Below are positions 13,101-22,647 of a DNA stretch of 64,000 bases, piece after piece. Location: positions 1,612,001-1,676,000 of the forward strand of contig JAGKQI010000098.1 of assembly GCA_018806915.1 (NCBI GenBank), given 5' to 3'. Origin of the DNA: Phytophthora colocasiae. Taxonomy: Eukaryota > Oomycota > Peronosporomycetes > Peronosporales > Peronosporaceae. How positions within the stretch are numbered: position 1 is the first letter of the stretch; every line of letters starts with the position of its first letter. The notes below the pieces were generated by a model, which was given only the letters and a program-made list of their open reading frames with translations, was not told the origin of the DNA and searched no databases. The translations under genes were made by a program, and so were the position numbers.

Positions 13101-14443
13101 CCAAACGTATCCGGAAGGCGACGTCCCGAAAGCGAATACTGTCCGACGATCCAAGTTCATCTGACTCAAGCTTCAACTCAAGTGGGTCGAGTGATGATTC
13201 TGGAAGCTCAGACAGTAGCTTCATTGAGGACAAGGCCTCTGGAGTGACGACTAAGACGGCAGGCGGGACAACAACATATATGTTCAAGCCATTTGTCAAT
13301 GCGAGTACTCTGGAAGACTTCGATGAGAAGGCGCCTTTGGCCACCCGGATGCGTTGGCTGGAGAGATTCCAGAGCATGTCGGTGCAAGGTGGCTGGGCGG
13401 ATAATGTGAAGATTTATGAGATGAAGCTGAAGTTATCCCCGGCAGTCCGGAACTGGCGAGCCAACCTGAGTCCGAAAGTCCAGAGGAAGTGGAAGGACTT
13501 TCTGAAGGCATTCAAGGAACGCTACTGTAAGGCGAAGACCACAGATGGCGAGAGATACTACACGATGTTCCAGAAGAAGTCTGAGACACCTTTGGAATTC
13601 TATTACCGTCTGAACAAGGTGGCGGATAGAGCTGGCATCCGGATTGATGGGTCATCCAAGTACCGGGAGCAGCATCTGAAGGCATTCACTAAGAAGCTTT
13701 CGGATTCCCGACTCCGGACGACCCTTCAAGGTCAACGCCTTCGGAGTTTGAAAGATGTTGAGTACGTCCTGAAGCAGCATGAAGATCTGACTCTGGAAGA
13801 CGACTACGACACCCCTCCTCCGAAGCGGGATTTCAGAGCGGACAACGTCCCTCGAGACAAGTTCCGGATGAAGCGTTCTGGACGAGCATATCTGACCAAA
13901 AGTGAAGATGATTCGGATGAAGAAGACCGCCATGTGAAGTTTGAAGATGAAGAAGAAAAGATGGCTCCAGAAACCTCGACGGGCAGGTCCGATGATCCGG
14001 AATCCAGATTCCTTAACATGGAAAATCTTTCGGAAGCAGTCTACAAGATTCTTCAAGAAGGAGGATGGAGGCCACAATCTTCGACGGATCGTCCTGATTC
14101 CAGAAGACATCCGGAGCAACAGGATTCCAGACGCCAAGGTTTCCGGAATCCCAATTATTCCGCTCGATACTGTGAAAACTGCAGGAACTTTGGACATGTC
14201 AAGGAAGACTGCTGGGCAGACATCGAGTGTGAACGCTGTCATCGGAAGGGTCATCCGGTACGATTCTGTCGGATGCGGCAGTGTGATTACTGTAGGAAGT
14301 ACCACGAGGGAGACTGTGGAAAACATGAGGCAATCCAAGATCTGGAAAACCTTATCCGACAAGGAACTTTGGAAGTACCAACCGCCATCCGGAAGAAACT
14401 TCTGGATCCGGACGCCGATTCTAAGGAACAACGGTTAACCTAA
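10166..14443 (+). CDS. gag: Gag polyprotein of LTR retrotransposon
   Basis: The 1425-residue structural protein should form the virus-like particle. The first ATG is at 10166; the frame is open upstream without an ATG. Residues 1-250 are strongly acidic (E/D/S runs). The middle to about residue 1000 is Ser/Pro/Arg-rich and probably disordered. A retrotransposon-gag-like helical region spans about 1037-1200 (WLERF, RNWRANL and EFYYRLN). Near 1335-1390 there are two perfect CX2CX4HX4C zinc knuckles and a shortened third, CX2CX3HX3C. It is unusually large for a Gag. Neighbour: protease opens in the -1 frame with 19 nt overlap. Arg/Ser/Asp codons often read through TCCGGA hexamers. Confidence 0.85.
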   Translation: MIGSESARKGRDADSRAGMASRSSRRLKGQLPEEHEDLDTIMRRARQANAAKRKAAQEAKELPDLQEEGSESAVEDAHHASLDGSDREETSDREGDPEQEESGSESGSEEEDSGSEGDLEDEGVLDESDQEESEGEESEVVGSDAEDSGKEASEDEDVEIEAPAEDLVPYSSPPKRVDPDAVSGVREESPRVKQEDRPLSPVQEDTVLEDNNMSSPVIPELRIPTLHPDQPPFQMLSEVSLQEPSGFDIPDSEMEELQDVPSTASEVQMTEGRAKAFVAEQVRRWERDSSERDIPPDVRYDWPPVRPDSEAFLRAASKTSEFLNRRMLMPVQTDAWISELQIQRHTFGTAQDLQAGLIPPMEFSARECIAVLQTLLFEAGFGFVNLVPGWFRTRVFKVHPDLVRQVVGEVIQLLTVEMIEWRQLMVRMQEYAQTLADFGKERLYQVHPEAAYQGGSIFISDYEASLLGRDFTGLLVTSGFRKLRSPRDPVHQDVQAKRLQRVMPRPPQSSIPSPEPSSMPSVPSTVIRNLEADLEFTSSRSNLSSHRSIPEHGSSVQSSSMFGTSGGSSESMASATSGTRTSRESTSESSGFGMSRSARTHMPHSGFNSMAMTARESGSGATAESGITFQVTHQVPRTPGVQDDADSGEQKRDGSNKRRSKSSSRRREAGRRSLPTEESGSRSVRKSESRRRRTSETPPRSERSSKSAGSGSTQVALNTMYQLQEVMARMEDQQGSALERLSGNLDAKLERLLDSKFQAMFPMKELNQDPDLVRGQEALGEVRNLDIRTSRRPPHKRRSEGVRDARTKAEDEKVLELRRQLQALETARKREGEAAKAVQRFLATQVRDLRSAATKPTETSATQGHTSPDPATLHPVSSGPSPNVSDLDSQKTAVRNPDEAFAAQLAAALQGVTLDSKAPRAQVSKTSTPQTLAVKKEPTTRKKSASESRGRDVRKRLSEDAARKSASRRTDSRRLNSSSKRIRKATSRKRILSDDPSSSDSSFNSSGSSDDSGSSDSSFIEDKASGVTTKTAGGTTTYMFKPFVNASTLEDFDEKAPLATRMRWLERFQSMSVQGGWADNVKIYEMKLKLSPAVRNWRANLSPKVQRKWKDFLKAFKERYCKAKTTDGERYYTMFQKKSETPLEFYYRLNKVADRAGIRIDGSSKYREQHLKAFTKKLSDSRLRTTLQGQRLRSLKDVEYVLKQHEDLTLEDDYDTPPPKRDFRADNVPRDKFRMKRSGRAYLTKSEDDSDEEDRHVKFEDEEEKMAPETSTGRSDDPESRFLNMENLSEAVYKILQEGGWRPQSSTDRPDSRRHPEQQDSRRQGFRNPNYSARYCENCRNFGHVKEDCWADIECERCHRKGHPVRFCRMRQCDYCRKYHEGDCGKHEAIQDLENLIRQGTLEVPTAIRKKLLDPDADSKEQRLT

Positions 14444-15297
14444 GAAGCCCGCTGGATGGGGATCCAGAACGCGTCGGGCTCAAGAAATCCCCGGAATTGT
14501 GTGTGTTAGCGTACGTCGGTCCTGAGTTGAAGAGACGACAAGTCAGCCATCAATGCATGACTTTAACCCAAGATGACGGCTCTCGGGTTCCGGATTCCGG
14601 TTGCGAACTTTCTCCAGATGGTGATTCTGGAGTTCTGGACGATAATTGGAATCCGGACAATTTGAACGACACCCCGGTGGAATTCAGACTGAAACCCGGA
14701 GAGAGTTACGGATGGTGGGAAGAACACCGATCGGAGACGTCTAAACGGGTTGCAATGGTGCATGGTGCAGTGAATAATGTTCGGACAGATATCCTTTTGG
14801 ATTCCGGAGCGTCGGTCAGTATGCTGAGTTTGGATCTTGCGCGTAGGCTCAAGCTCAAGTTGGACTTCCGGAAGCAGCTCCGGGTATCTGGACTAGGAGG
14901 TGTCCCGACGTACATCGCTGCCCGAACCGAAGTTAAAGTCACCTTGGGTCTGAATGTAGTTTACGTTCTGGAACTCTGGGTGGCCAACATCGGAGAAGGT
15001 GTTGACGTGTTGCTGGGAATGGACTTCATGTACTCTGCTGGAGTACGACTGTGTATTCGTGAAGGATTGGTGCAACTTCCGGACGAAGAAAACGTCATGC
15101 TTTCAGGAAGAACTTTCGATCAACAACGCAAAGGATTGCGTCTGGAAGTCCGGCCTCCGGAAACCCTCTATTTGGGGCCAGGGGAACAAGCGGTCATCCG
15201 GATCAATTATGGACAAAGTAATCCGCAACGTGAAGTAGTCTGGGCTGGACGAGGTGATCGCTGGGTGACCCAGCTAATATATGGTGCGAAGTCTTAG
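14425..15297 (+). CDS. Retropepsin-like aspartic protease
   Basis: The open frame runs from 14425, overlapping the gag end by 19 nt in the -1 phase, so expression by -1 frameshifting is plausible. I see no classical slippery heptamer. The first ATG is at 14557. The active-site motif LLDSGAS lies near 14790-14815, followed by the flap-side LLGMDF around 15009. Retropepsins cut Gag-Pol precursors as dimers. A stop at 15295 breaks the frame; removing one extra A there restores the downstream AVKVVNIS-type sequence, so this copy carries a 1-nt insertion. Confidence 0.8.
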   Translation, partial: GTTVNLRSPLDGDPERVGLKKSPELCVLAYVGPELKRRQVSHQCMTLTQDDGSRVPDSGCELSPDGDSGVLDDNWNPDNLNDTPVEFRLKPGESYGWWEEHRSETSKRVAMVHGAVNNVRTDILLDSGASVSMLSLDLARRLKLKLDFRKQLRVSGLGGVPTYIAARTEVKVTLGLNVVYVLELWVANIGEGVDVLLGMDFMYSAGVRLCIREGLVQLPDEENVMLSGRTFDQQRKGLRLEVRPPETLYLGPGEQAVIRINYGQSNPQREVVWAGRGDRWVTQLIYGAKS

Positions 15298-15571
15298 GGC
15301 AGTCGCGGTGAAGGTCGTCAACATTTCCGAAAAAGATGTTTGGATAGGCACGAACACTCCCGTCGCCCAGATCGTGGAATTCGGATGCTATCCTTTTGGA
15401 AGATTTGTGCGACCTGGACTCCGGAGGTATCGTGAATGGGAAGTCCTGATTTACGAGAACACGAACTCTCGTCAGGAACATCTTCGCCAACGAAGATACC
15501 TTCAAACAATTCAAGCATCGCAACCTCCAAGCGTCCAGAAGCCGGATACACATGGCCGAAGAAGTTATTAA
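15281..15571 (+). pseudogene. Continuation of protease/pol N-terminal segment, frameshifted
   Basis: In the next frame the sequence continues with VKVVNIS, VAQIVEFG and GRFVRPG. This is the kind of segment that, as I recall, follows the protease in oomycete Gypsy polyproteins before reverse transcriptase. The frame is left again between about 15450 and 15540. Confidence 0.5.
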
Positions 15572-16290
15572 CAAGGCCACCTCGAGGAGGTCCTGGAGTC
15601 CACATGGTTTGTTTACAAGACCCGCCACGTTTGAATCCAGAATCCGTCTCGGATCCAGATGCCGTACGGCCAGATGTCAGGAATCCAAACGGGCTCCAGA
15701 CAATTACTGAAGTTTTGGAGGAAATCGGGGAAGGCCTGCCAGAGGCGAGTAAGACTCCAGAATATTCGGGTGAAGAAAGCCCCTGTCGAGATGAACCCCC
15801 AGTGAACCCGGAATTCCAGACCCCAGATGACTCGGGGGACGAAGAGTTTTACGATGCGATCGAGGGTGTGCCAAGCGATGAGAATCCGGAAGCGCTGACA
15901 GCCGAAGAGAATGATTCTGAAAGCGTGCAGAATGGAATTCTATCCAAGGTCAACATGGTGAACAATGCCATTCGGAAGCTGGAAACAAAGCTCATCCGAT
16001 GCCTGCATCGAGACGCGGAAGGTTTGTGTCGGCAATCTATCATGCTTATGCGTCCGAAAGTACAGGAACGGAGTCCGAGGTGTGACAACCAATGTGTCGC
16101 TGATGCAGAATCCGGAATGATTTCTCCGGAAGACGAACGGGAACCTCCGAATATCCAGTACCGTGAAAGTGACTTTTTTCAAAGGGGGAACGACGTGATC
16201 TCGGGTCCTGTGACAGTCAAGTTACACGGACGACTAAAGGCTCCAGATACTTCGTTGACTCAAGCCGGGGACGACCATCCACGAGTTTAA
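15436..16290 (+). CDS. Third sense ORF of gag-pro element, no RT
   Basis: This 284-codon frame occupies the place where reverse transcriptase would be expected. It is acidic and Pro/Ser-rich (PDDSGDEEFYDA) with a short Cys/Arg region (CLHRDAEGLC). No palm motif YxDD, RNase H or integrase signature is present. It may be the truncated, diverged remainder of pol N-terminus or an element-specific protein. Its TAA ends at 16290, directly abutting the stop of the antisense frame at 16291. Confidence 0.5.
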   Translation: MGSPDLREHELSSGTSSPTKIPSNNSSIATSKRPEAGYTWPKKLLTRPPRGGPGVHMVCLQDPPRLNPESVSDPDAVRPDVRNPNGLQTITEVLEEIGEGLPEASKTPEYSGEESPCRDEPPVNPEFQTPDDSGDEEFYDAIEGVPSDENPEALTAEENDSESVQNGILSKVNMVNNAIRKLETKLIRCLHRDAEGLCRQSIMLMRPKVQERSPRCDNQCVADAESGMISPEDEREPPNIQYRESDFFQRGNDVISGPVTVKLHGRLKAPDTSLTQAGDDHPRV

Positions 16291-18645
16291 TCACCCAGAT
16301 GCCGACTTTGGATGTCTGGACGATGGAACTTTTGGATTGCGACTACGACTGAATTTTGTTTTGATTACGATTGGATTATTGATGTTTTGGATTGCTATGG
16401 ACTTTGGAAGCGATGACCATTTCGAAACCTGGATAGACTTACTACAGAACGTATTCTGGATGGCAACAATAAGTGAGATGTATTTCGAGTGGTTACAGTA
16501 TTCAGGTTCCACTCCTTGATCTTGGAGGCCGTCGAGAGCCCTTTCAGCCATCGTGAAGTATCGATGCGGGACGTACTTGGTCCAGTGGACGTCATCTAGA
16601 GAATTCCAGTATATCATCCGGACGAGCATATAAGCCAGTGCACCCAGACGGAAGGTGACGTGGGCTTCCCGATCGTCACTGAGCCACTCGAGGGCGTCCG
16701 GGTACTGGGCTCCAGACAGCATGAGTGATTGGAGGTCCAAACGAAGGTCGTCCCAAGTAACCGGGTAGTCAGTCAGGGACGTCAACGCTTGCTGCTTTGC
16801 CTGCACGGAAAGACACTTGTCCGTGCGACAATCGTGGGACGAGTGCTTGATCCAGTCCGACGGACGACTCTGGATGGTGTCCGGAGCGCGACGGTGTTTC
16901 TTGTATTTTGGACTTCCCGACGGCCTCTTGCGCTTGGATGATGATGTGTTTGATGGTGTGGACGTATGCGTCCGAGTGAGATCCAAACGCCGAGGAGGCT
17001 CCGACCGCTTGGACTCCTCCCCATCCGGATCCCGAGGGCGACTCAATGAGACGAAAGGAGTCGACACGAGACCTGGATCATCTGCGGCGATGACCGTGAT
17101 CATGGTACGTCAAGCAGGGTCGACAGCAGATCCATCTTTGAAGTGAACCAGAAGATCCAAAAGGCGTTGCCAGTGGGCGTTAATCACTGATCCACCTTGA
17201 CCACCTCCCAAGAAGTTCATTAGGTCGATGGGACTGAATCCAGACGTTCGAAGCCGCTCTTCAAGCAGCCGAATCTGGATTCTCGCGTCTTCCAACTGCA
17301 CTGAAAGGTTCTTCACCTGCTTTCGGAGGCCTCGATTATCTCGATCGTGTTCCTCCATGAGATGACGGATGTCACCACGAGCATCCTGGAGCGCCGCCTC
17401 CTTCTCGATACCCGCTTGAAACAGTCGCTGATCCCAGTGGCTGGTCACGAGCTGGTAGTCGCGCTTGAGCTGTGCGAACTCCGCGTGGACTTGCTCGACA
17501 CCTTGAAGCGCCATGTCACCTGCCTGTAGGAGCGCCTGCGTTCGAATGTCTCTCTGGATGACCTTCCGAAGCGACGAGACCGTTCCAAATACTCGTTCCG
17601 CGAGTCGCTCGTGTCCAAATTCTGTCAGTAGACTTGCAACTTCACGACGGACTGGGACGCTGTCCAGAAGGCCCTCCAGATCTGTACTCTCCAGAGGAGC
17701 CACACGGGGCGTCAAAATGCGAGTGTAAAGGTCCACATTGTCTCCGACACAGTCATTCAAAGCTGCCTTCTCTCGCGTTGTCAGACTTTCCACCGGCATC
17801 AGGACTTCCAGACCACCGTAGCCGTCTCTAGTAAAGGCACCACTTTCCAGATAACGAAGAGTTGCTGGAACCCCGACCAGGTGGATGTTGTTATCACCAT
17901 CGTGAACTGGAGGAGCTTCTAGATAGCTTGGAACGGACGGGTTGCTTGCTGGTGTTATGGTCGTCGAGATCCCATGCGCAGCAGCATCTGTAGGCGAGAG
18001 GAAGCTGGCGTTCGCCGTATTTCCAGAATTCTTGACGTCTGCAGAAGCTTCTGGGGTCGTAACACTACTTGCGACCGTCGAAGTCGCTCCAAAATTAGAT
18101 GAAGGACCCTCCTTGGGGCTGCCATCACCACCAGTGTCGCCCTCTGCTGAGGTGTAGCCTGGGGGAGGCGCCGAGGGTCCAGAAGAAGCGTCTGGCTACG
18201 CTGTAGTGCCGCTTGCCGTCGTCATTGGAGTGGTCGGAAGCTGGGAAATGGTGAAATGACCGCGAATTAAGCCGAAGTTCTTCGAGGTTCTGTCGTATGC
18301 TGGGAACGGGCGATCGGGGACACGACGCAGAAAAGAAGCCACGTCAGCCAACCGATGGATGGATTCGCACCCAGGGACTGCGTCATTTGGAAATCGGGAA
18401 CTTGGATATAGTGAATACGGATGTGTGACACCTGGATGTGGACGGGCCGACCTGAGATGCGTGTCTCTTGGATAGCTGGACCAGCTGCGATCTGCGAGTG
18501 GATGAGTGAAGTCTTGATCTGGATATTGATTGGAACCGAAACCGTTGTCGTGACCACGAGTGGAATCTGGGAACGTAGATCTGAACTCCGGGTGCCAGAT
18601 GTGATGTGGCCTCTGGCGAGACTGATTCGCGCTTCGTCTCATCAT
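16291..18645 (-). CDS. Long antisense reading frame (aORF) with two in-frame stops
   Basis: One minus-strand frame runs 784 codons from ATG at 18645 to TGA at 16291, broken only by TAG at 18196-18198 and TGA at 17110-17112. The three blocks (18645-18199, 18195-17113, 17109-16294) share the frame. The first is Arg/Pro/Ser/His-rich. The second has a Gly/Ser/Thr/Pro linker, then a globular part (TTREKAAL) and a long coiled coil rich in E/R/L/Q (around 17550-17260). The third has a basic nuclear-localisation-like KRKRP and a compact Trp/Tyr-rich domain (WDDLRLDL, ALAYMLVRMIYW). Function is unknown. The ATG lies 57 nt inside the 3' LTR junction, so antisense transcription from the LTR is plausible. 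Introns spanning the stops, stop read-through or simple decay are alternatives. Confidence 0.6.
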
Positions 18646-18687
18646 GATCTATTAGCTCGAAAGTAAATCTCTCAATGAGAGCTCTTG

Positions 18688-18701
18688 ATGAGAGGGACGG
18701 T
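18688..18701 (+). promoter_or_regulatory. Polypurine tract of gag-pro element
   Basis: The purine-rich run GATGAGAGGGACGG lies immediately before the 3' LTR, the usual plus-strand primer position. Confidence 0.65.
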
Positions 18702-20152
18702 TGTGAAGCTGTGGGTTTGAATTTTCGACCAGAAGCCGCCTCCCAGGATCATCCATTGATCTGGAAGCTGATTGGCTGATATTTTACAACATTGGGACGG
18801 GAATCTGGGAAGATGTAAGCGTTGCGCTTCAGGAATACCTTCGATAATCTCCGGAATCCATGTCCGATCCGGAATCCCGAGTCGACCAACTGCATCCGGA
18901 GCTCTGATACAGCTGAACCAGGTGCGCATACAGTATCCAAGTATTTCCTGTGAAAAGAGCTCCAGATGCCAGCCAAGGTCACGTGGAATCTGAACACCAA
19001 GGGCATTTGGAAAGGACTGGCATCCGGGGAAATCCTGATTTGTACCCAGTGTCCAGTTGAAATCCTGATTTGTACCCAGTATCCAGTTGAAGCTCCAAGC
19101 ATACTCAAGTCAAGTGATTACCGACCGACCAAGACGACCGACCAAGACGACCGACCAGGATGTGCTCGGCACCAGCCGGAATTCTTAGGGCTTCGGCGAC
19201 AGAGACACGCCCTTTCTATAGTGAAATCAAGATGTTTAGCAGAGACTTTAGCAAAATACTTATACATAAATAACAGAGAGTTCAATTTGCCACCAAGGAC
19301 GCAAGTGAGTGTGCGGGAGGTTCCCACAAGCCACCACTGCCGAGAACCGCCGACCAGCCTCAAGAAGAGGGCTCGGGGTCACCTCCGCCAGCGTTAGGCC
19401 GCGACGACAGCGTACACCGACGCGGGACTCTCCACAAAGGTCAAGACCAAGTTAGGTAAGGGATCCGGAGGGCGCATCCGGAAGTGAACTTCCTATTTCA
19501 TATTCCAGTTGGTATTCCGGACTCCGGATACCCATTTCATATTATAACTGCGTTTTTAGGAGGTTGTTAGTAGTTAGCCCCTTGGAACTGTATTGAATTA
19601 ACTACTGTGTGATAGGAGTGTATATTGAGAGTTATCCGGATTACTTTCTAGTGATTCCGGACTCCATTTGATTATTGTCTTCCGGAAACCAAGTGATTAT
19701 CCGGAAGTGGTGCGCTTGTAAGAGTCCCGGGACCGAGCCAGTGTTCCGGAATCAGGGCCACAAAGAATAAGAGCGGCTGTATATTTGTATATTAACTCTC
19801 TGTATTGTATTGGTTAACCGCTAGGGGAAGACTTTGCTAATAGTCTTTCACTGATTCCAGACGACTGCATCTGGAAAGTATCTGGCATTTGTACATCTGG
19901 ACCTGATCGGCATCCAGAAGTAACTCATTGGTGACTACACCGGATATACGAAGACAAACGACACCCAAGAGGATACCACAAGGTCACACGCCAACTCTGC
20001 CTTCCGGATACCCATAGGATCCCGGAAGGTTGAGACTGACCCCACTTGGCATCTGGACGTTTTATTCCAGAATCCACCTGGCCACGCATTATACACTCTG
20101 GGCGACCGACTTCCAGTCCGGAAGCCGAAAAGTGTTCACCCACTTCGCCACA
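18702..20152 (+). repeat. 3' LTR (1451 bp)
   Basis: Direct copy of the 5' LTR, beginning TGTGAAGC and ending CGCCACA. It lacks 37 bp near 19755 and carries a few substitutions, for example TTTGTATATT for TTTGCATATT. Confidence 0.9.
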
Positions 20153-20902
20153 TCACACCCACCCCTCACACTTCATCCTACGCTACTATACCAGAACCAG
20201 CGCCGCTTCCGAGCCCTCTCTGGAAAGGAGCCTCCCACTGGCCACTGAGAATGTCACCACCCATACATCCCTCTTTCTCAGTCCTGTCAAACGTGGATCT
20301 TCGCGTGCAGACCTTCTGTCATCCATACAAACCATACGACGCACCTATGTACAACCTCTATGCCGCACGCACAAGAACACCTGGTTTAGCCGAAAGCGTG
20401 GCGTCACTAGATTGTGGCAACAGACTGTACACATAGGATATCCTTCTTGTGTCTGCACACACGCGCTGCATACACGTCACAGGCTCAACCGCCATGCCGC
20501 CACTCCTGCATGCGCTCGACATCGATCATCTCTCCGACCATATTTGCCTTGCATCGGGATCATACCAAGTATAGTCGGCCAGTTTGCAGCATTCCAACGC
20601 CACTTTTGTCTAACTGTGAGCTAGTGTCAATTTTGTCTTCTAGTATCCAGGTGTATTTTCGTGCGAACGCGGTTTACTGATCGTCCATGACACAAGGAAA
20701 GGAGTGGAGTGTCGGAACTAGGTGTCTTCGTAGGCGAAAGTGTAAGAAACGGAGAACAAAGGCAAGTATCAAATGCGCCGTAGGATGGTGGAGATAAAGG
20801 ATGTGTATAAACCAATCCAAAGGCACGCACGCATGCAAGCATGCACGCAGCAAGGCAACGAACGCATTGCCAAGGGGAGGCTCCACGAAACGGAGTTGAC
20901 AT

Positions 20903-20984
20903 TGTCAGCGGTGGAATTTGAACCCACGAGTGCGAACACAGTAGAACTTGAGTCTACCCCCTTAGACCGCTCGGGCACACTGAC
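20903..20984 (-). tRNA. tRNA-Leu(CAA), T61 class
   Basis: Full 82-nt copy with acceptor, D, anticodon and variable arms as in the left block. The T-stem carries G53-T61. Anticodon CAA, no intron. Confidence 0.78.
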
Positions 20985-21766
20985 GACAAAAATTACACTC
21001 CTACCACAAAATCACACGCACACATGCCCACACCACCGGACCATTCACACTGCTTATCAGCGCCACCAACAATCACGCACAACATTCACGAACGCCCTCC
21101 AACGCTACCACCATCAACATATCACACCCACCCCTCACACTTCATCCTACGCTACTATACCAGAACCAGCGCCGCTTCCGAGCCCTCTCTTGAAAGGAAC
21201 GTCACACTGGCCACTGAGAATGTCACCACCCGTGGATCTTCGCGTGCAGACCATCTGTCATCCATACAATCCATACGACGCACCTATGTACAACCTGCAT
21301 GCCGCACGCACAAGAACACACAAGAAGGATATCCTATGTGTACAGTCTGTTGCCACAACCTAGTGACGCCACGCTTTCGGCTAAACCAGGCATCTCTCCG
21401 ACGATATTTGCCTTGCATCGGGATCATACCAAGTATAGTCGGCCAGTTTGCAGCATTCCAACGCCACTTTTGTCTAACTGTGAGCTAGTGTCAATTTTGT
21501 CTTCTAGTATCCAGGTGTGTTTTCGTGCGAACGCGGTTTACTGATCGTCCATGACACAAGGAAAGGAGTGGAGTGTCGGAACTAGGTGTCTTCGTAGGCG
21601 AAAGTGTAAGAAACGGAGAACAAAGGCAAGTATCAAATGCGCCGTAGGATGGTGGAGATAAAGGATGTGTATAAACCAATCCAAAGGCACGCACGCATGC
21701 AAGCATGCACGCAGCAAGGCAACGAACGCATTGCCAAGGGGAGGCTCCACGAAACGGAGTTGACAT

Positions 21767-21848
21767 TGTCAGCGGTGGAATTTGAACCCACGAGTGCGAA
21801 CACAGTAGAACTTGAGTCTACCCCCTTAGACCGCTCGGGCACACTGAC
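21767..21848 (-). tRNA. tRNA-Leu(CAA), T61 class
   Basis: Same 82-nt sequence as the copy at 20903, 864 bp downstream in the array. Confidence 0.78.
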
Positions 21849-22396
21849 GACAAAAGTTACACTCCTACCACAAAATCACACGCACACATGCCCACACCAC
21901 CGGACCATTCACACTGCTTATCAGAGCCACCAACAATCACGCACAACATTCACGAACGCCCTCCAACGCTACCACCATCAACATATCACACCCACCCCTC
22001 ACACTTCATCCTACGCTACTATACCAGAACCAGCGCCGCTTCCGAGTCCTCTCTGGAAAGGAGCCTCATATTGGCCACTGAGAATGTCACCACCCATACA
22101 TCCCTCTTTCTCAGTCATGTCAAACGTGGATCTTCGCGTGCAGACCATCTGTCATCCATACAAACCATACGACGCACCTATGTACAACCTGCATGCCGCA
22201 CGCACAAGAACACACAAGAAGGATATCCTATGTGTACAGTCTGTTGCCACAATCTAGTGACGCCACGCTTTCGGCTAAACCAGGCATCTCTCCGACGATA
22301 TTTGCCTTGCCTCGGGATCATACCAAGTATAGTCGGCCAGTTTGCAGCATTCCAACGCCACTTTTGTCTAACTGTGAGCTAGTGTCAATTTTGTCT

Positions 22397-22647
22397 CGTT
22401 GCGTTGTACGGAAACGATGGGAAAGCGCGCCAGATAACGACTGTACCCGACAGTTGCATACCGTTGCATACAGTTGTATACACTTGCATACATTTGCATA
22501 CAGACCTGGGTTCCGAGCTGTAGGTTGTGTGACTCCGCTATGGGAGCTGACACAGCCAACTGTCCAAGACTTATGCGAGCGCGGACTACCCCAGACAAGC
22601 TGGTTGGCACTGTGAGTACGGAGCAAAGGATGCACATGCACACCACA
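22397..22647. repeat. Long-unit insert, copy 1 (251 bp)
   Basis: Inserted between TTGTCT and TCTAGTA of the basic unit. It starts CGTTGCGTTGTACGG and ends CACACCACA. No terminal inverted repeat or clear target duplication is visible. Other copies start near 24439, 25581, 27773, 28916 and 31109; the last is truncated by the pogo-like element. The insert may be ancestral and lost from short units rather than gained. Confidence 0.8.
22453..22502. repeat. Decamer tandem repeat in long-unit insert
   Basis: Five consecutive 10-mers of the form NTTGYATACN (GTTGCATACC, GTTGCATACA, GTTGTATACA and so on). The copies near 25640 and 28975 have six decamers, so repeat number varies between otherwise near-identical units. 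Confidence 0.8.

Larger units (their letters stand above)
8545..20152 (+). mobile_element. LTR retrotransposon with gag-pro only and antisense ORF
   Basis: It is bounded by long direct repeats beginning TGTGAAGC and ending CGCCACA, total 11608 bp. It interrupts a tRNA-Leu unit: the left flank ends ...TATCAC and the right flank resumes TCACACCCACC, giving a 4-bp TSD TCAC (5-bp ATCAC if the last LTR base is counted). In order it has LTR, tRNA primer site, a large gag, protease in the -1 frame, a third sense ORF, a convergent antisense reading frame, a polypurine tract and LTR. I find no YxDD reverse transcriptase, RNase H or integrase motif. It should therefore depend on another element for pol. 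Confidence 0.9.

Noticed and set aside
13652..14431. Minus-strand 259-codon ORF opposite gag
   Set aside because: It is a shadow of the gag zinc-knuckle region, with hydrophobic low-information composition and no motif; the sense strand explains the openness.
22453..22502. TTGCATAC decamers as telomeric or interstitial telomere repeat
   Set aside because: They do not match TTTAGGG-type telomere sequence, and they occur inside internal array units.
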